A stretch of DNA of 64,000 nt from Macropodus opercularis (lineage: Eukaryota > Chordata > Actinopteri > Anabantiformes > Osphronemidae). Below are positions 25,870 through 36,002 of the stretch, in pieces. The translations under genes and the position numbers were made by a program. How positions within the stretch are numbered: position 1 is the first letter of the stretch; every line of letters starts with the position of its first letter. Location of the stretch: assembly GCA_030770545.1 (NCBI GenBank), contig CM061098.1, positions 18,880,501 to 18,944,500 of the forward strand, written 5' to 3'. The notes below the pieces were generated by a model that was given only the letters and a program-made list of their open reading frames with translations, was not told where the DNA came from and did not search any database.

Positions 25870-26180
25870 AGCACGACAACTATGAGACCACCTGCGTAGA
25901 AATAACCTGGATGAAGGATTCAGATCCATCACAGACAGAACCAGCTCTGATTAGAGTCACTAATGATCTTCTCACAGCTTCAATGGTCTAGTTTCTGTCC
26001 TTGTCCTGTTAGATCTTAGTTCAGCATTTGATACGATAGATCACAAGATTCTATTGCAGAGACTGGAACATAGTTGGATTAAAGGCAAAGCACTGGATGG
26101 TTTATTAACAGAATCCAGTTTGTTCATGTTAATGAAAAATTTCCATCTGCACAAAAATGAGCTTTTATATGAAACAAATC
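25870..26180 (+). mobile_element. LINE reverse-transcriptase remnant
   Basis: Translated pieces match the palm region of fish L2/Rex-type reverse transcriptases. ALIRVTNDLLTAS is followed, in another frame, by VLVLLDLSSAFDTIDHKILL (the LDLSAAFDTVDH motif with a catalytic Asp) and by LEHSWIKGKALD. A stop and a frameshift at about 25988-25995 separate the parts, and later sequence decays. It is a dead fragment lacking the YxDD box, endonuclease and 3' end. Confidence 0.7.
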
Positions 26181-28959
26181 AGTTATTCAAACTTCAAGCG
26201 TGTTTGTTGACAAGTCTTGCATGTCTTGAAAATGAAATCTGAAAAATCTGGTTACACCAGTCAGACGAAGACGTTCATTTTCACTCTGCTTAGGCTAAAG
26301 CTTTGGAGTCGCTCCCTTCTATTCCCAGTCTGTCAAGCCCTTTACGAACACGTAGTTCACTCCGCTCACACTTTGCTTCAGAAAATAGTGTCACGGTGTT
26401 AAAAATAGGGAGATGAGGCCGGTAACGCTGACAAGCCCTGTGTGTCGTCTGGCTTCACTTCCAGTTCGTTTAGACTTCCCTCTATGCTTGTCAGTCAGTT
26501 TCTGTGTGTTACTAAACAGCCTTGTTTACGGGAGAGACAACGAGACATGCGAAGGATGAAAGAGATGAGGAGTAGCAGACATGAAAACAATAACCGATAG
26601 CTAGAGATGAAACATGAGCGTTGATCAAAACAAGAGCGTTGTACAGGTCAGAGCCTGACCCAACCCATGAGGCTTGTACCAGCTGCATCATTACACATCG
26701 TGGCTTATTGTTGTGGGGGAAAGCGTCAGCACGAGCCTTTTAATGAGGTCTGAAATCGTGAGTTGCATTTCCAAAAAGTCGCTTCGCGTTTGTTTTGTGT
26801 GCCTTCACTGTCTGGTGTCAAACTCTTAAACGCCTGGAATGCAGCCGCTTACGCTGGTACCGTGTTAGCATGTATGATTTATCACTGCAGACACATGCGC
26901 TCATGTATTTCCAAGATGGATCTATCCCCCTGGACTCCCATGCACCTGTGGAGCAGACTTATGAAATATGAACTCCCACATATCGCCACACGTCTCCCAC
27001 ATGCACAGAATGAGGGATAGTCCGGCTCCGCGACAATGGTTCATTTAAATATAACAACGCTTTCCTGTTTAAATCCAGTTTGGGAAAGCGGCCTGAGAAA
27101 GAAGGTCTATTTTTCTCTCTTCTGATTATGCAGATTATGCAAAGTCAGCTGCTGTACAATACTTTTACACTGATAAGAGAAATGAGATCGCTGCTACAGA
27201 TCTGCAGTTTTCTGCCGACATCTGCACTATCTCAGGCTGGTGTGCACACGTTCGCCCACAGGCACAAGCATTCACTCATAAAGACACACACACACGCACA
27301 AACACACATATTTGCCCTAATCTGATTGTTCCGGAAAACTGAATGTAAAATTGCAATCAGTGTAGTGCAATTATTAGCCGTCCTACAATTCAATCTGCTC
27401 TCGCCTCCAACTCTGTCACTGCTGGAAATCAGCACATCCTCCACAGGCAAAAAGTGGCACAAGTAGGTGGGAGGAAACACAAAGAAATAAGTGAGTAAAA
27501 ACCGAAGAGGAAGAATGAAATATCAGTTGCTGTCACATCCTCTGCAAAAAGTAAAAAGACAGGGAGAGAAAGGAGCGAGTACGAAATACAGAGAGACAGA
27601 AAGAGGAGCAAAGTAGGAGGAGAGGTGGAGCGGGCAGGAATAGTTGAAAGAACAAAAATAAAATGAAGACATCAATTAGCGTCAAATCCGTCTGAGCTGG
27701 AGCAGCAGAAAGGAAGAAAATGAGAAAAGGTTAAGGTGGGAATCACATCTGAAAAGCTGCATCGAAAATTCAGAAAGCTCCTTCACAAACCTACTGAAAT
27801 ATTCAAACGGCAAAATCCCAGGGACAGCACATCCATTGGCCTAATAACTTTGATATGTCCATGTAGACATTAGAGGCAAGAAGTAAAATATTGATGCCCA
27901 CGTCCTAACGACCTGTGGAATGAAATAATGACGTACAAATGAGGAGAACGATAACAATAGAAAGGAGGGAGGACACGAAGAACAAAAGCCTTTTCCAGGA
28001 GAGATGGACAAGATTCGGCCCCTGACCATCAATCAGGGACTTTACTGCGGTTGGCCTCGATCTCACATGGAGAAAAAGAAAGAAGTAAAGCGGAGTGAAG
28101 TCACCAGTTATTTAAGCAGTTAGTTAAGCAAACGCACTGACAAGATCCAAATAATCCAAACAACTGAACGCAGGGTCACTGCTAGATGCAGGAGGTTGGA
28201 CAAAGGTACCAGACGAATGAAATAAACACAGGAGCGAACAGAGCAGGGTAACGAGGTGAAGACACACGTCTGCGTTAACGGCGGTGACTCAGGTAATCAC
28301 AACCTCACCGAAACCGCTAACCGTGGTGATCTGCCTAAACACTGAAGCCTGAGGAGCAAGAACTGGAGAAAACAATCATCATTATGCTCAAGCGGGGGCG
28401 GAGAGGGAGCGAGAAGAAAGCCCTTCAGAATAAAGGTCGGAAGCCAGAAGTCAAGCTGCCCATCCTTCCGTAGCTCTGTGAGGCCGAGCGTCTGAGCTTC
28501 CTCACCCACCCACAGGTCGTCTGTGGAACGGGTGTGATCTCCGTGGAGCTGCTGTGAGCGTTTGATGACCCACCAGCCTTCCTCCAGGACGACCTGTGCA
28601 CATGTCTCCAGCCTGCTGAGCGTCCCTGAGCGTTAAAGCTCCGTCTCTGTCCGTCCGTCTTGAAGCACTTAACCACCGCTGACATTTGACTGCATTTTCC
28701 CCTTTTCAGCCCTTTCCTTGACTACTGAGTGATCCACCGCTGTCATTAGTGCAATGACCCAATTTAACTACAGCGAACGTTAAAGCTTGATGTCGTGTCT
28801 TATTATTTTTATCTCTTTGTTCCGCCTGATAGATAATGGGCTTGGGATGAACCAGGCTCCAGCAGATCAGGGGCAGACACCAGGATCCTCTGTCAGCCAG
28901 TGTGTTGAATTTTATTACTGTGGTATGTTTAGAATAAATACATAAAATGGAAACATCAA

Positions 28960-29230
28960 TAATCCACCCAGAACCTGTTTCACAGGAAAGAAAAAAGTTT
29001 GGACGCCCGACTGTACTTTTAAACCGTGGGGTAATTAAATGTATTAGGAGTGATTAGGTCTATTAACACGGACTGTGAGGGATTTGTTTCTCCATTAGGA
29101 ACCTAAATACTGAGTCACACAGACCAGGAGATAATTGATTGGTTCTAATTAACAGCAAGAGGGCAAATATAGACAATTAACAATGGCGAGAGTGAAATCT
29201 AAATAGCTTTTAAACATACGCATGTCTGTG
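28960..29230. promoter_or_regulatory. candidate conserved non-coding element
   Basis: The stretch is repeat-free and dense in TAATTA/ATTGATT/AACAATGG cores, with few CpG. This texture is typical of developmental enhancers in gene deserts. Conservation was not testable. Confidence 0.2.
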
Positions 29231-32200
29231 GAGACGACAATATGCTGCACGTCCTTCAGATTAACAGCGTAATTACGACCTAAAGCATGATGGGAAAGTC
29301 CGAAAACTAGAACATCATCCTAATTAAACAACTGTTCATTGACGTACAAGAAAAATGATCCAGTCACATGTGGCAAAATATGCGACAGAAAACCTTAGAA
29401 CTATCAGCTGAAATTAAAGTCAATTCACGTTGTGTCGGAGCTGTGTCAGAGTGGGAGGAGGGAGGAGGAACCGGAGCCCACGTCCCTGTCGATGAGGTCA
29501 CGGAGGCAGATGCCTAAGTAGGAATCAGGCACCGCCGAGCGCTGGTCGCTTTACTGCACTACTAACAGTGTGGTCGAGTGGGTCACTGAGCCAAGGCAGC
29601 AGCCTGAAACTGAACTGCACACAACTGAAACCAGCTGTTCCACTGAGAAGGTGGAACGAGGCCAGTGTGAGAAGGTGAACCGGCAGAGTCGCTGTTCGAA
29701 AGGCTTCAGACCTTACGGGTTGACGGGTTTGTTGTAGCAGCGCCACACAGCGACACGGTAAATGAAGGCGTCACCGTCCGTTAGCAGAACGAGCCTCGTT
29801 CTGCACCGAGCCTCCCCTCAGACGCCTCCGCACACGTAAACGCTTCTCACGGTGTCTGAGGTCTGAGGATTGTTATGTCCAAGCACATTTCATAATCCCC
29901 ACATCTCCTCCGTCTCAAACACAGCATATCTCTATTGCGTCTAAATGTACCGTCATTGGAATGAAGGACGTTTTGCAAATGCTGAACTTTATCCAGGACA
30001 TGTCACCATAAAAACGATTAAGTGATCAACGAGCATAAAACACGATCGAGCTTGTGTAACATGGAGGCAGCGAACACTGACCTTAACCACATCCATCATC
30101 AGACCTGTCAGATGATGGATGCGTACACACGCTACACTGTGTCAGGTATCCATGCACAGAGCATGATACTGCATTGTGTTCGCCTATGCAGTGAACCAAT
30201 GATCATATCGTCAGAGTCCATCAGAAGCTAAAAGGCTGCGCTTGTCTGTTCTCAGCTATCACAGCCCTGTTACAGTATATTCGTCGAGTTCTGTCCGTTC
30301 AGCCATTTTTACTGGACTCCAACAAACTGACAGTTTCTTGTTTGTGTGTGCTGCTCAGCTGAAGGGAAGAGGCTCCAGCACAGATCAGATCTGGAGGCTG
30401 GAGGTGGAATATTAACACCTTTGTCTCCTGGAAATATTATTCAGCTAAATTGCAGCAGTGAATACATTTAGGAGGGAGTGTAATGTAAAGTGAGGGCTCA
30501 CGGCTGACCCACGAGTGTGAAGTGATGAAATCGTCTGTCATCACCATTTTGGTGCAGTGGCTCGATTCCCGAATTCAAACGCTTCCTAGTGGTGGGAGCT
30601 TTAAAAACCGGAATCAGATTCATTTAAAGCTGCGCAGAGTTACAGAGATACAAAACGTAACAAGGTGCCAGAAATGAGAAACTGGAGCTCGGTGTGGTCC
30701 CTTTACCCGATGAACACAATCAGGAAATGGTAGAGGAGCACTGGAAACCCAGATGCATGCTGGGAAACGGAGTCCTTCACCCACCAGAAAACTCTAACAC
30801 AAACAGCAGTTAAAATGGAGAGAAATAGTATTAGTCAAACCTCACAGATGACTGGTCCTCTTTCTCTTTCCCCTGCCAGGGATTAAAGGTTAAGGTAACG
30901 TAGACCTGAGTTCCCCTGAATCTCCAGAGAGAAACCCTGCTTCACAAAAACAGGAAAACAGGTCAAAAAGCGAAGTTCACTTGAGACAGTGAGTCTCAAT
31001 TAGAATAACCTCAGTATCTGAATTTAGTTGAGGAAGTGATGGGACAACCAGGACTTGGTGTCTGTTAAACTAGTTTGAAGTTTGTAATCAAGGTTAAGCT
31101 ATTGCATGAAAGTGTGCAGTGAACCAGAAATGTGCCCTTCAAAATAAAGGCCTCTGAGCAGAAGTCAACTCTTGATCATAACACACTAAGATTTCTACTG
31201 CAGGTGTGAGCGTCAGAGCCCTTCCCTCCATCTTCTTCACAGAAAACTGCTGACTGGCAGCAATAACAATCAAAACTCGTGCAAGATGCTGGTTATGATT
31301 GTCACACACTGTAAAAAGTGAAGGACAAAGAAGTGCCTGCATTCATGCGTTCAGTGCTCAAACGGATTTGTCCCCTTGGTATCGTGCTTTGGATCATGTT
31401 GGCATCACTTTGTTCCTTGGATCCGTAGTAATGCTGAATAATAGAGTGAGGGTGTGTCCACAGAACCGGAGGACTGCGTTCGTTGGACCTTCTGGTTCAT
31501 GGAAGCTGACTGTCGAGGACTGAAGCTTTCTAGCATCCTTCCCAGGCCCGGGTTGGACTGAACAGTTGGACAGAGCTGCAGCAGAGCGGATGTGAAGCAG
31601 TGGAGGAGGTTGTGCAGTTGCAAGGACAATGAATGTGGAGATGGAGGGAAAAGTAACAACTGCAACTCAGTCTTGTGCGACTTTCTCCTCTTTCTCCTTC
31701 CCATCCCATCAATTTTTATTACTCTCCATTACGTGGTGTGGCACAGATGTCAGGCCTCTGTTCTCTCCTACGCGCTCTTTGTTCTTTCCTCCTCTGTGTA
31801 ATCTCCCCTGTCTCTCCTCACTTCCTTTCTTTTTCGTGTTTTCCCCTCATCCATCATCTATTTCTGATGATGTGTTCTGATCTGTTGAGTTTTGTCAGAG
31901 TTGTCCGTGTATTTCATTTCCTCTTTTTTCCACTCTGTCTTTCATTGTTCATCTCGCTCTCTTGGCAGATTTTTTTCCTTTTTTTCCGATAGACAGCTTC
32001 TGATTCATGTGCCCATCATCCTGTCCGCCCGAGGGCCACTGGGCCAGGCACAAAAGACGCAAGCAGTCAAGCATCTCCTTCTCCTCTCTCTGCTCTCTTC
32101 TCCGACTCGTGCCTCTTTCTTCTCTTCTCATTTGTCTGTCACTCTATCGTTCCTCTACTGTAGGTCTTGCTCCATCAGTTTTTCTCTCTCTGACTACTTT

Positions 32201-33016
32201 GCAGTCACATTCATCACTCACTTAGCTCATTTCTTTCTTTTTATCTGTTTGCTTTCCTTTCTCATCTGGTGTTGGTCCTTTGTGCGGCCTCGCCCCTCGG
32301 CTGCATCTCATTTTCCACACTCATCACTCATCATCTTCGCCATAGAATGTGGGGCCCTTTGAGAGAAGTGGATTTATTTGGCATTTCAGGCCTGTCTGAG
32401 AGAAGTGATTGAGCCAGAGTAAGATTCTTTTATGAGGGTTAATGGTAAAATCCAGAAGTGAATATATCTTCATTCCTCATGCTGGACACGTAAAGGTTTA
32501 AATCTAAACAAACTGCAAATACAGGCCTGTAGGGTGACTAAACTCAGCAAAACTCAAGCTACATCAAGAATGTAGATATGTTTCTGTGAACATGTGGTAA
32601 ACAGGAAGGAGGTGTCGCGTAGTAGAACTCATCCTTAGAGCTTTGAATATGTGTTATCTGTTAAATGTCTGGTCCCAAGAGCAACATTTTAAGAGGGTTG
32701 GCCAACACGTTGCTATAGGCTCAGTCCTTCCAGGCAGAATTAAAGAAAGACGGCTTCAGGGCTCAGCGTAGTCACATCCTCTGGACCGCGGTCGTCCTAA
32801 TAAGGTGGTTCTCCCTTAAAGGAGTCCTCTCCAGTTCAAAAGAGCTCGTTTCCTTCCTGTGCTGCATCATAGAGGATTAACACTCCATAAAGAAATGCAT
32901 GTGAATTATTCTGTTGCCAGCGTCTGTTGTTCTGCACACGTGCAGCCAGTTTGTCCTAATGCTCCCTCCCTGAGTTTGGCTTTATTTTGATTTGTTTGGC
33001 AGTAGTAAGGTAGAGT

Positions 33017-33017
<1 letters not shown>

Positions 33018-33097
<80 letters not shown>

Positions 33098-33106
33098 GTG
33101 CGTGTG
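33018..33106. repeat. (TG)n microsatellite
   Basis: About 75 bp of uninterrupted GT/TG dinucleotides (33018-33092), followed by TGCGTGTGTGCGTG. It is the longest dinucleotide tract in the window and a likely length polymorphism. Confidence 0.95.
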
Positions 33107-34350
33107 ATGTCATGCGTTACCAGATGAAGAACAGTCTTAGTGAAGGACAGGCATTTATCATCCATTGATGATGCCGACAGCGTAAAAGCCAGCCAAGCAT
33201 CTTAATGACCTATGACTCAACTCTGAGAATAATCTGACACATACTCAGACACAGGGCTGAGTCACACAGTTCACATGTAGCACAAACACACTGCTACTCA
33301 CAATAGAAAGACACATAATGGCCTCACGTGGAAGACAACGCGAAGAAACACGCAACCTTCAGCATCTGAACACAGACGTCAATAGAAGCCATATATAAAA
33401 TAGTTTGGCAGAAAGAAGAAATATTTAACGTTATAAGACTCATTCGTTATAACATCGGTGGCCCACAAGTAATGCTAGTGTCTACATACATGAACCTTTC
33501 CATTTACTACCAATACATCCTCCTTGTGGAAAGCTAGTTGACCCTGATGTGACCCTGATGTGATCCACGATATGCACAACCCGCGTTTGCTACCTACTTT
33601 GATCCCCTCATTGTGTTTACACCTAAGTTCAATTGCCAACGAATCGCAACTAAAAACCCCAAATGAATGAGGTGCAACCCTTTTAGGTTTAGTATTGTTA
33701 CCTGTACCTCTGTCATCCTCCTGAATTTCTCACTGGTCCCATAACTTATGTGAGTGTTTTGCAGGTGGAACAGGAGGATCTGTTGGCTTGGCCACATAGT
33801 TGTGTTAGGTCTCAAACCAACAGAGATGATCTGGAGACTGAATGCAACCAGCTTGTAACCTGGTGTAAACATAGTGTTGATCATGACCTTTCACTTCTTA
33901 CAGGGCTACATTTCTTTCATGAACATATAGAGACATTCACCCAGTTTGAAGTAGCAGGTTACAGTTAAATCCTACATCACTATGAACACAAGCTATTAGT
34001 GCTGTGTCTGGTTACTTCTTGTCTCTCTTTTTGTGTGTCCCTGGGGAGTTTATTGATCTGTGCTGAATGTTTACACCCCAAGGTTTAAGATGAGCAGTTA
34101 GCATGCTGCAGAGATTCCTTTTAATCGCTGTTGAATATTTATGATTTCACATGTAACCAGAAAAGCACATTTCCAGAGAAATTATGTGGGAGATGTTCTG
34201 TTGCAGAAAAGACGCCGATCGTTTATGAGCTGCTGACAGATACAAATGCAGGCGATTTCCGGCCTAAACATGAAACAAAACCAGGCAAAACGTTGACGAC
34301 GAGCAAACTATGACAAAGATTAAAAAGCTGACCAAGATTAGATCACTTCA

Positions 34351-34816
34351 TGCTTTTATTTTGAAGGGGTTTGTTGGAAATAGACATACATTACTAAACT
34401 GTAAAAAAGTCATGCCAACTAGTCATAATTGACCAATCAGAAGCAGAAATCTCACAGTTAAAGTCAATAATTTGGAACGGTGCTTTTATTTTGAAAGGAC
34501 CTAAAGGAAGCTGCTTAGTTCTGCTATTTGAATAATTGAATTTATTTTGAAAAGAAATGTAGAAGCAGGTCATTAACATTAAAAACAACGATTCTAATTA
34601 CTACCCATAATTATCTAACAACAATCATGTAAATGTCAAATGTAAAAAGTTATAATCTCATACCTTTATTTTGAAAGGAACTAACGGAAGTACAATTTGA
34701 GCAATGACTGATTTCAAACATTGCCACTAACCATCACATGTAGTAATAGGCAGACTTCTCAATATTCAGTTGGTCTATTTGAGATTTTAATCATAGTATG
34801 CTTTTATTTTGAAAAT
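34351..34816 (+). repeat. spaced degenerate repeat with TTTATTTTGAAAGG core
   Basis: TGCTTTTATTTTGAA recurs at 34351, 34481 and 34799. Variants with the same core lie at 34541 and 34661. The 34481 and 34661 copies extend into AAAGGA(C/A)CTAA(A/C)GGAAG. The main copies are spaced 130, 180 and 138 bp apart, suggesting decayed tandem units of about 130-180 bp. Confidence 0.6.
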
Positions 34817-34900
34817 AGTGTGTGTATTTTATTACTAAACAGGTAAAGGTAGAGAGAAATGTGAAGATGTGCTGGTTTAACCAGAGCAATTTGATATTTT

Positions 34901-35256
34901 GTTGTTGTTGTTGTTGTTGTTGTTCTTTTCTCTCTTCTCTATCCCTTCACTCCAACCGGTCAAGGCAGATGTTCTCCCACTGATCCTGGGTCTGCTGGAG
35001 GTTTCTTCCTCTATAGAGTTTTTCCACTGTTGCTATTAAAATGTACAATTTATTGATTGGCTCCAGTTCAAAGCTGCTCTATGTGGATTTGTTGGGTTTA
35101 GTTGTGTCAAGTCTTAAACCTCACTGTAAAGTGACCTGAGATAACTGATGTTGTGAATTGCTGCTATATGAATAAAGCTGAGTTGAGTTGAGCAGTTCAG
35201 TTCAGTTCAGTCCAGTTCCGTTGAATTCAATTCAATTCAGTTAAAGTCAGTTCAGT
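34901..35256 (+). repeat. dispersed retroposon-like repeat, copy 2
   Basis: A (GTT)n head (34901-34923) leads into a body nearly identical to the reverse complement of 15761-16061. It ends with GCTATATGAATAAAGCTGAG and a (TTGAG)n/(TTCAG)n tail. The AATAAA followed by a short-period tail resembles the 3' ends of fish non-LTR elements. It lies about 50 bp upstream of LTR element A. Confidence 0.7.
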
Positions 35257-35309
35257 ACCAGCGTTGTCAGCCTCAGGATCAGACAGGTTGTGGGAGAATA
35301 GAGACTTTG

Positions 35310-35986
35310 TGTCACGATCGGCAGCCTGGCCGATCGGTCCCTTACTGCGTGAATCTCCACCCAGCGGAGTCACTCACCACACCCCTGTCATCACCACGCA
35401 CCTGCCTGATCATCGTCACCTGCTCTGATTATTTTCACCTGGCTCATCATCTCCCTTACTTTAGTTCTCCCCACAGCTCAGCCCCTTGTCAGATCGTCAA
35501 CGTTATCCCGACACACTCGACCTCCGACAGACCTCGCTTCTCTCCACCCAAGCCGTGAGTTTTCCTCGATTGCCTCTGTTTGTTCGCCAAGACGCTCACG
35601 GCGCTGGGGGATTTCCCTGCCTGGTTTTGAACGCCTGAATCTGGACTGTCTCGCCTCCGTGTCCTGGTGGCTCTTTGCCACTTCTGCTCGTAACGGCAGA
35701 CCTTTCACCGGAGCTGACTACGAGCGCCCTTGGTGTGGCGTCCTTGTTCACCAAGTAACTCGGAATTCACCAGCCGGTTCGGCTCGCTTTTCGTTTGTTT
35801 TTTGTTGGTTGTTTTGTCGCCTGGACTCAGCTATTCTCCTCATCACACTCCTAGACCATCTCACTCGTTCTGCAATAACCTCTGGACTGCTTCTGTATTA
35901 CCTTAATAAATCATTATTCTTCTGCACCCACTTCCTGGTTCTGCCTGTTCCATCCACTTCTAGTTTGGTCATTGCGAATCATAACA
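35310..35986 (+). repeat. element A 5' LTR (677 bp)
   Basis: It starts TGTCACGATCGG and ends CATAACA. An 8-bp inverted repeat, CGATCGGC/GCCGATCG, lies at 35315-35336. The inferred transcript start is near 35486-35488, where the self-priming complement begins. The poly(A) signal AATAAA is at 35905-35910, about 75 bp before the LTR end. Confidence 0.92.
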
Positions 35987-35987
35987 G

Positions 35988-35998
35988 TACGATCTGAC
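35988..35998 (+). promoter_or_regulatory. element A primer-binding site, self-priming type
   Basis: Two bases after the LTR end, ACGATCTGAC pairs perfectly with GTCAGATCGT in the LTR (35488-35497), which should form the 5' end of the transcript. The site does not begin with TGG, so it does not match the CCA end of a tRNA. Confidence 0.7.
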
Positions 35999-36002
35999 CA
36001 CG

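Larger units (their letters stand above)
26181..34350. other. intergenic, no gene recognised
   Basis: No coding exons recognised. About 28960-29230 is AT-rich and homeobox-site-rich (GGGTAATTAAATG, GATAATTGATTGG, CAATTAACAATGG) and looks like conserved non-coding DNA. About 31680-32340 is strongly pyrimidine-rich on the plus strand, which creates long Ser/Leu/Phe-rich chance frames. A long (TG)n tract lies at 33018-33106. Confidence 0.45.

Noticed and set aside
30540..30640. GGTGCAGTGGCTCGATTCCC, considered as a tRNA-derived SINE head
   Set aside because: The B box is poor and spacing is wrong; no tail or target duplication was found.
33594..33968. Possible LINE-like peptide (LVTWCKHSVDHDL) on the plus strand and a 96-codon frame on the minus strand
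   Set aside because: Only a vague resemblance to the region after the polymerase YxDD box of LINEs, with no motif residues to anchor it.
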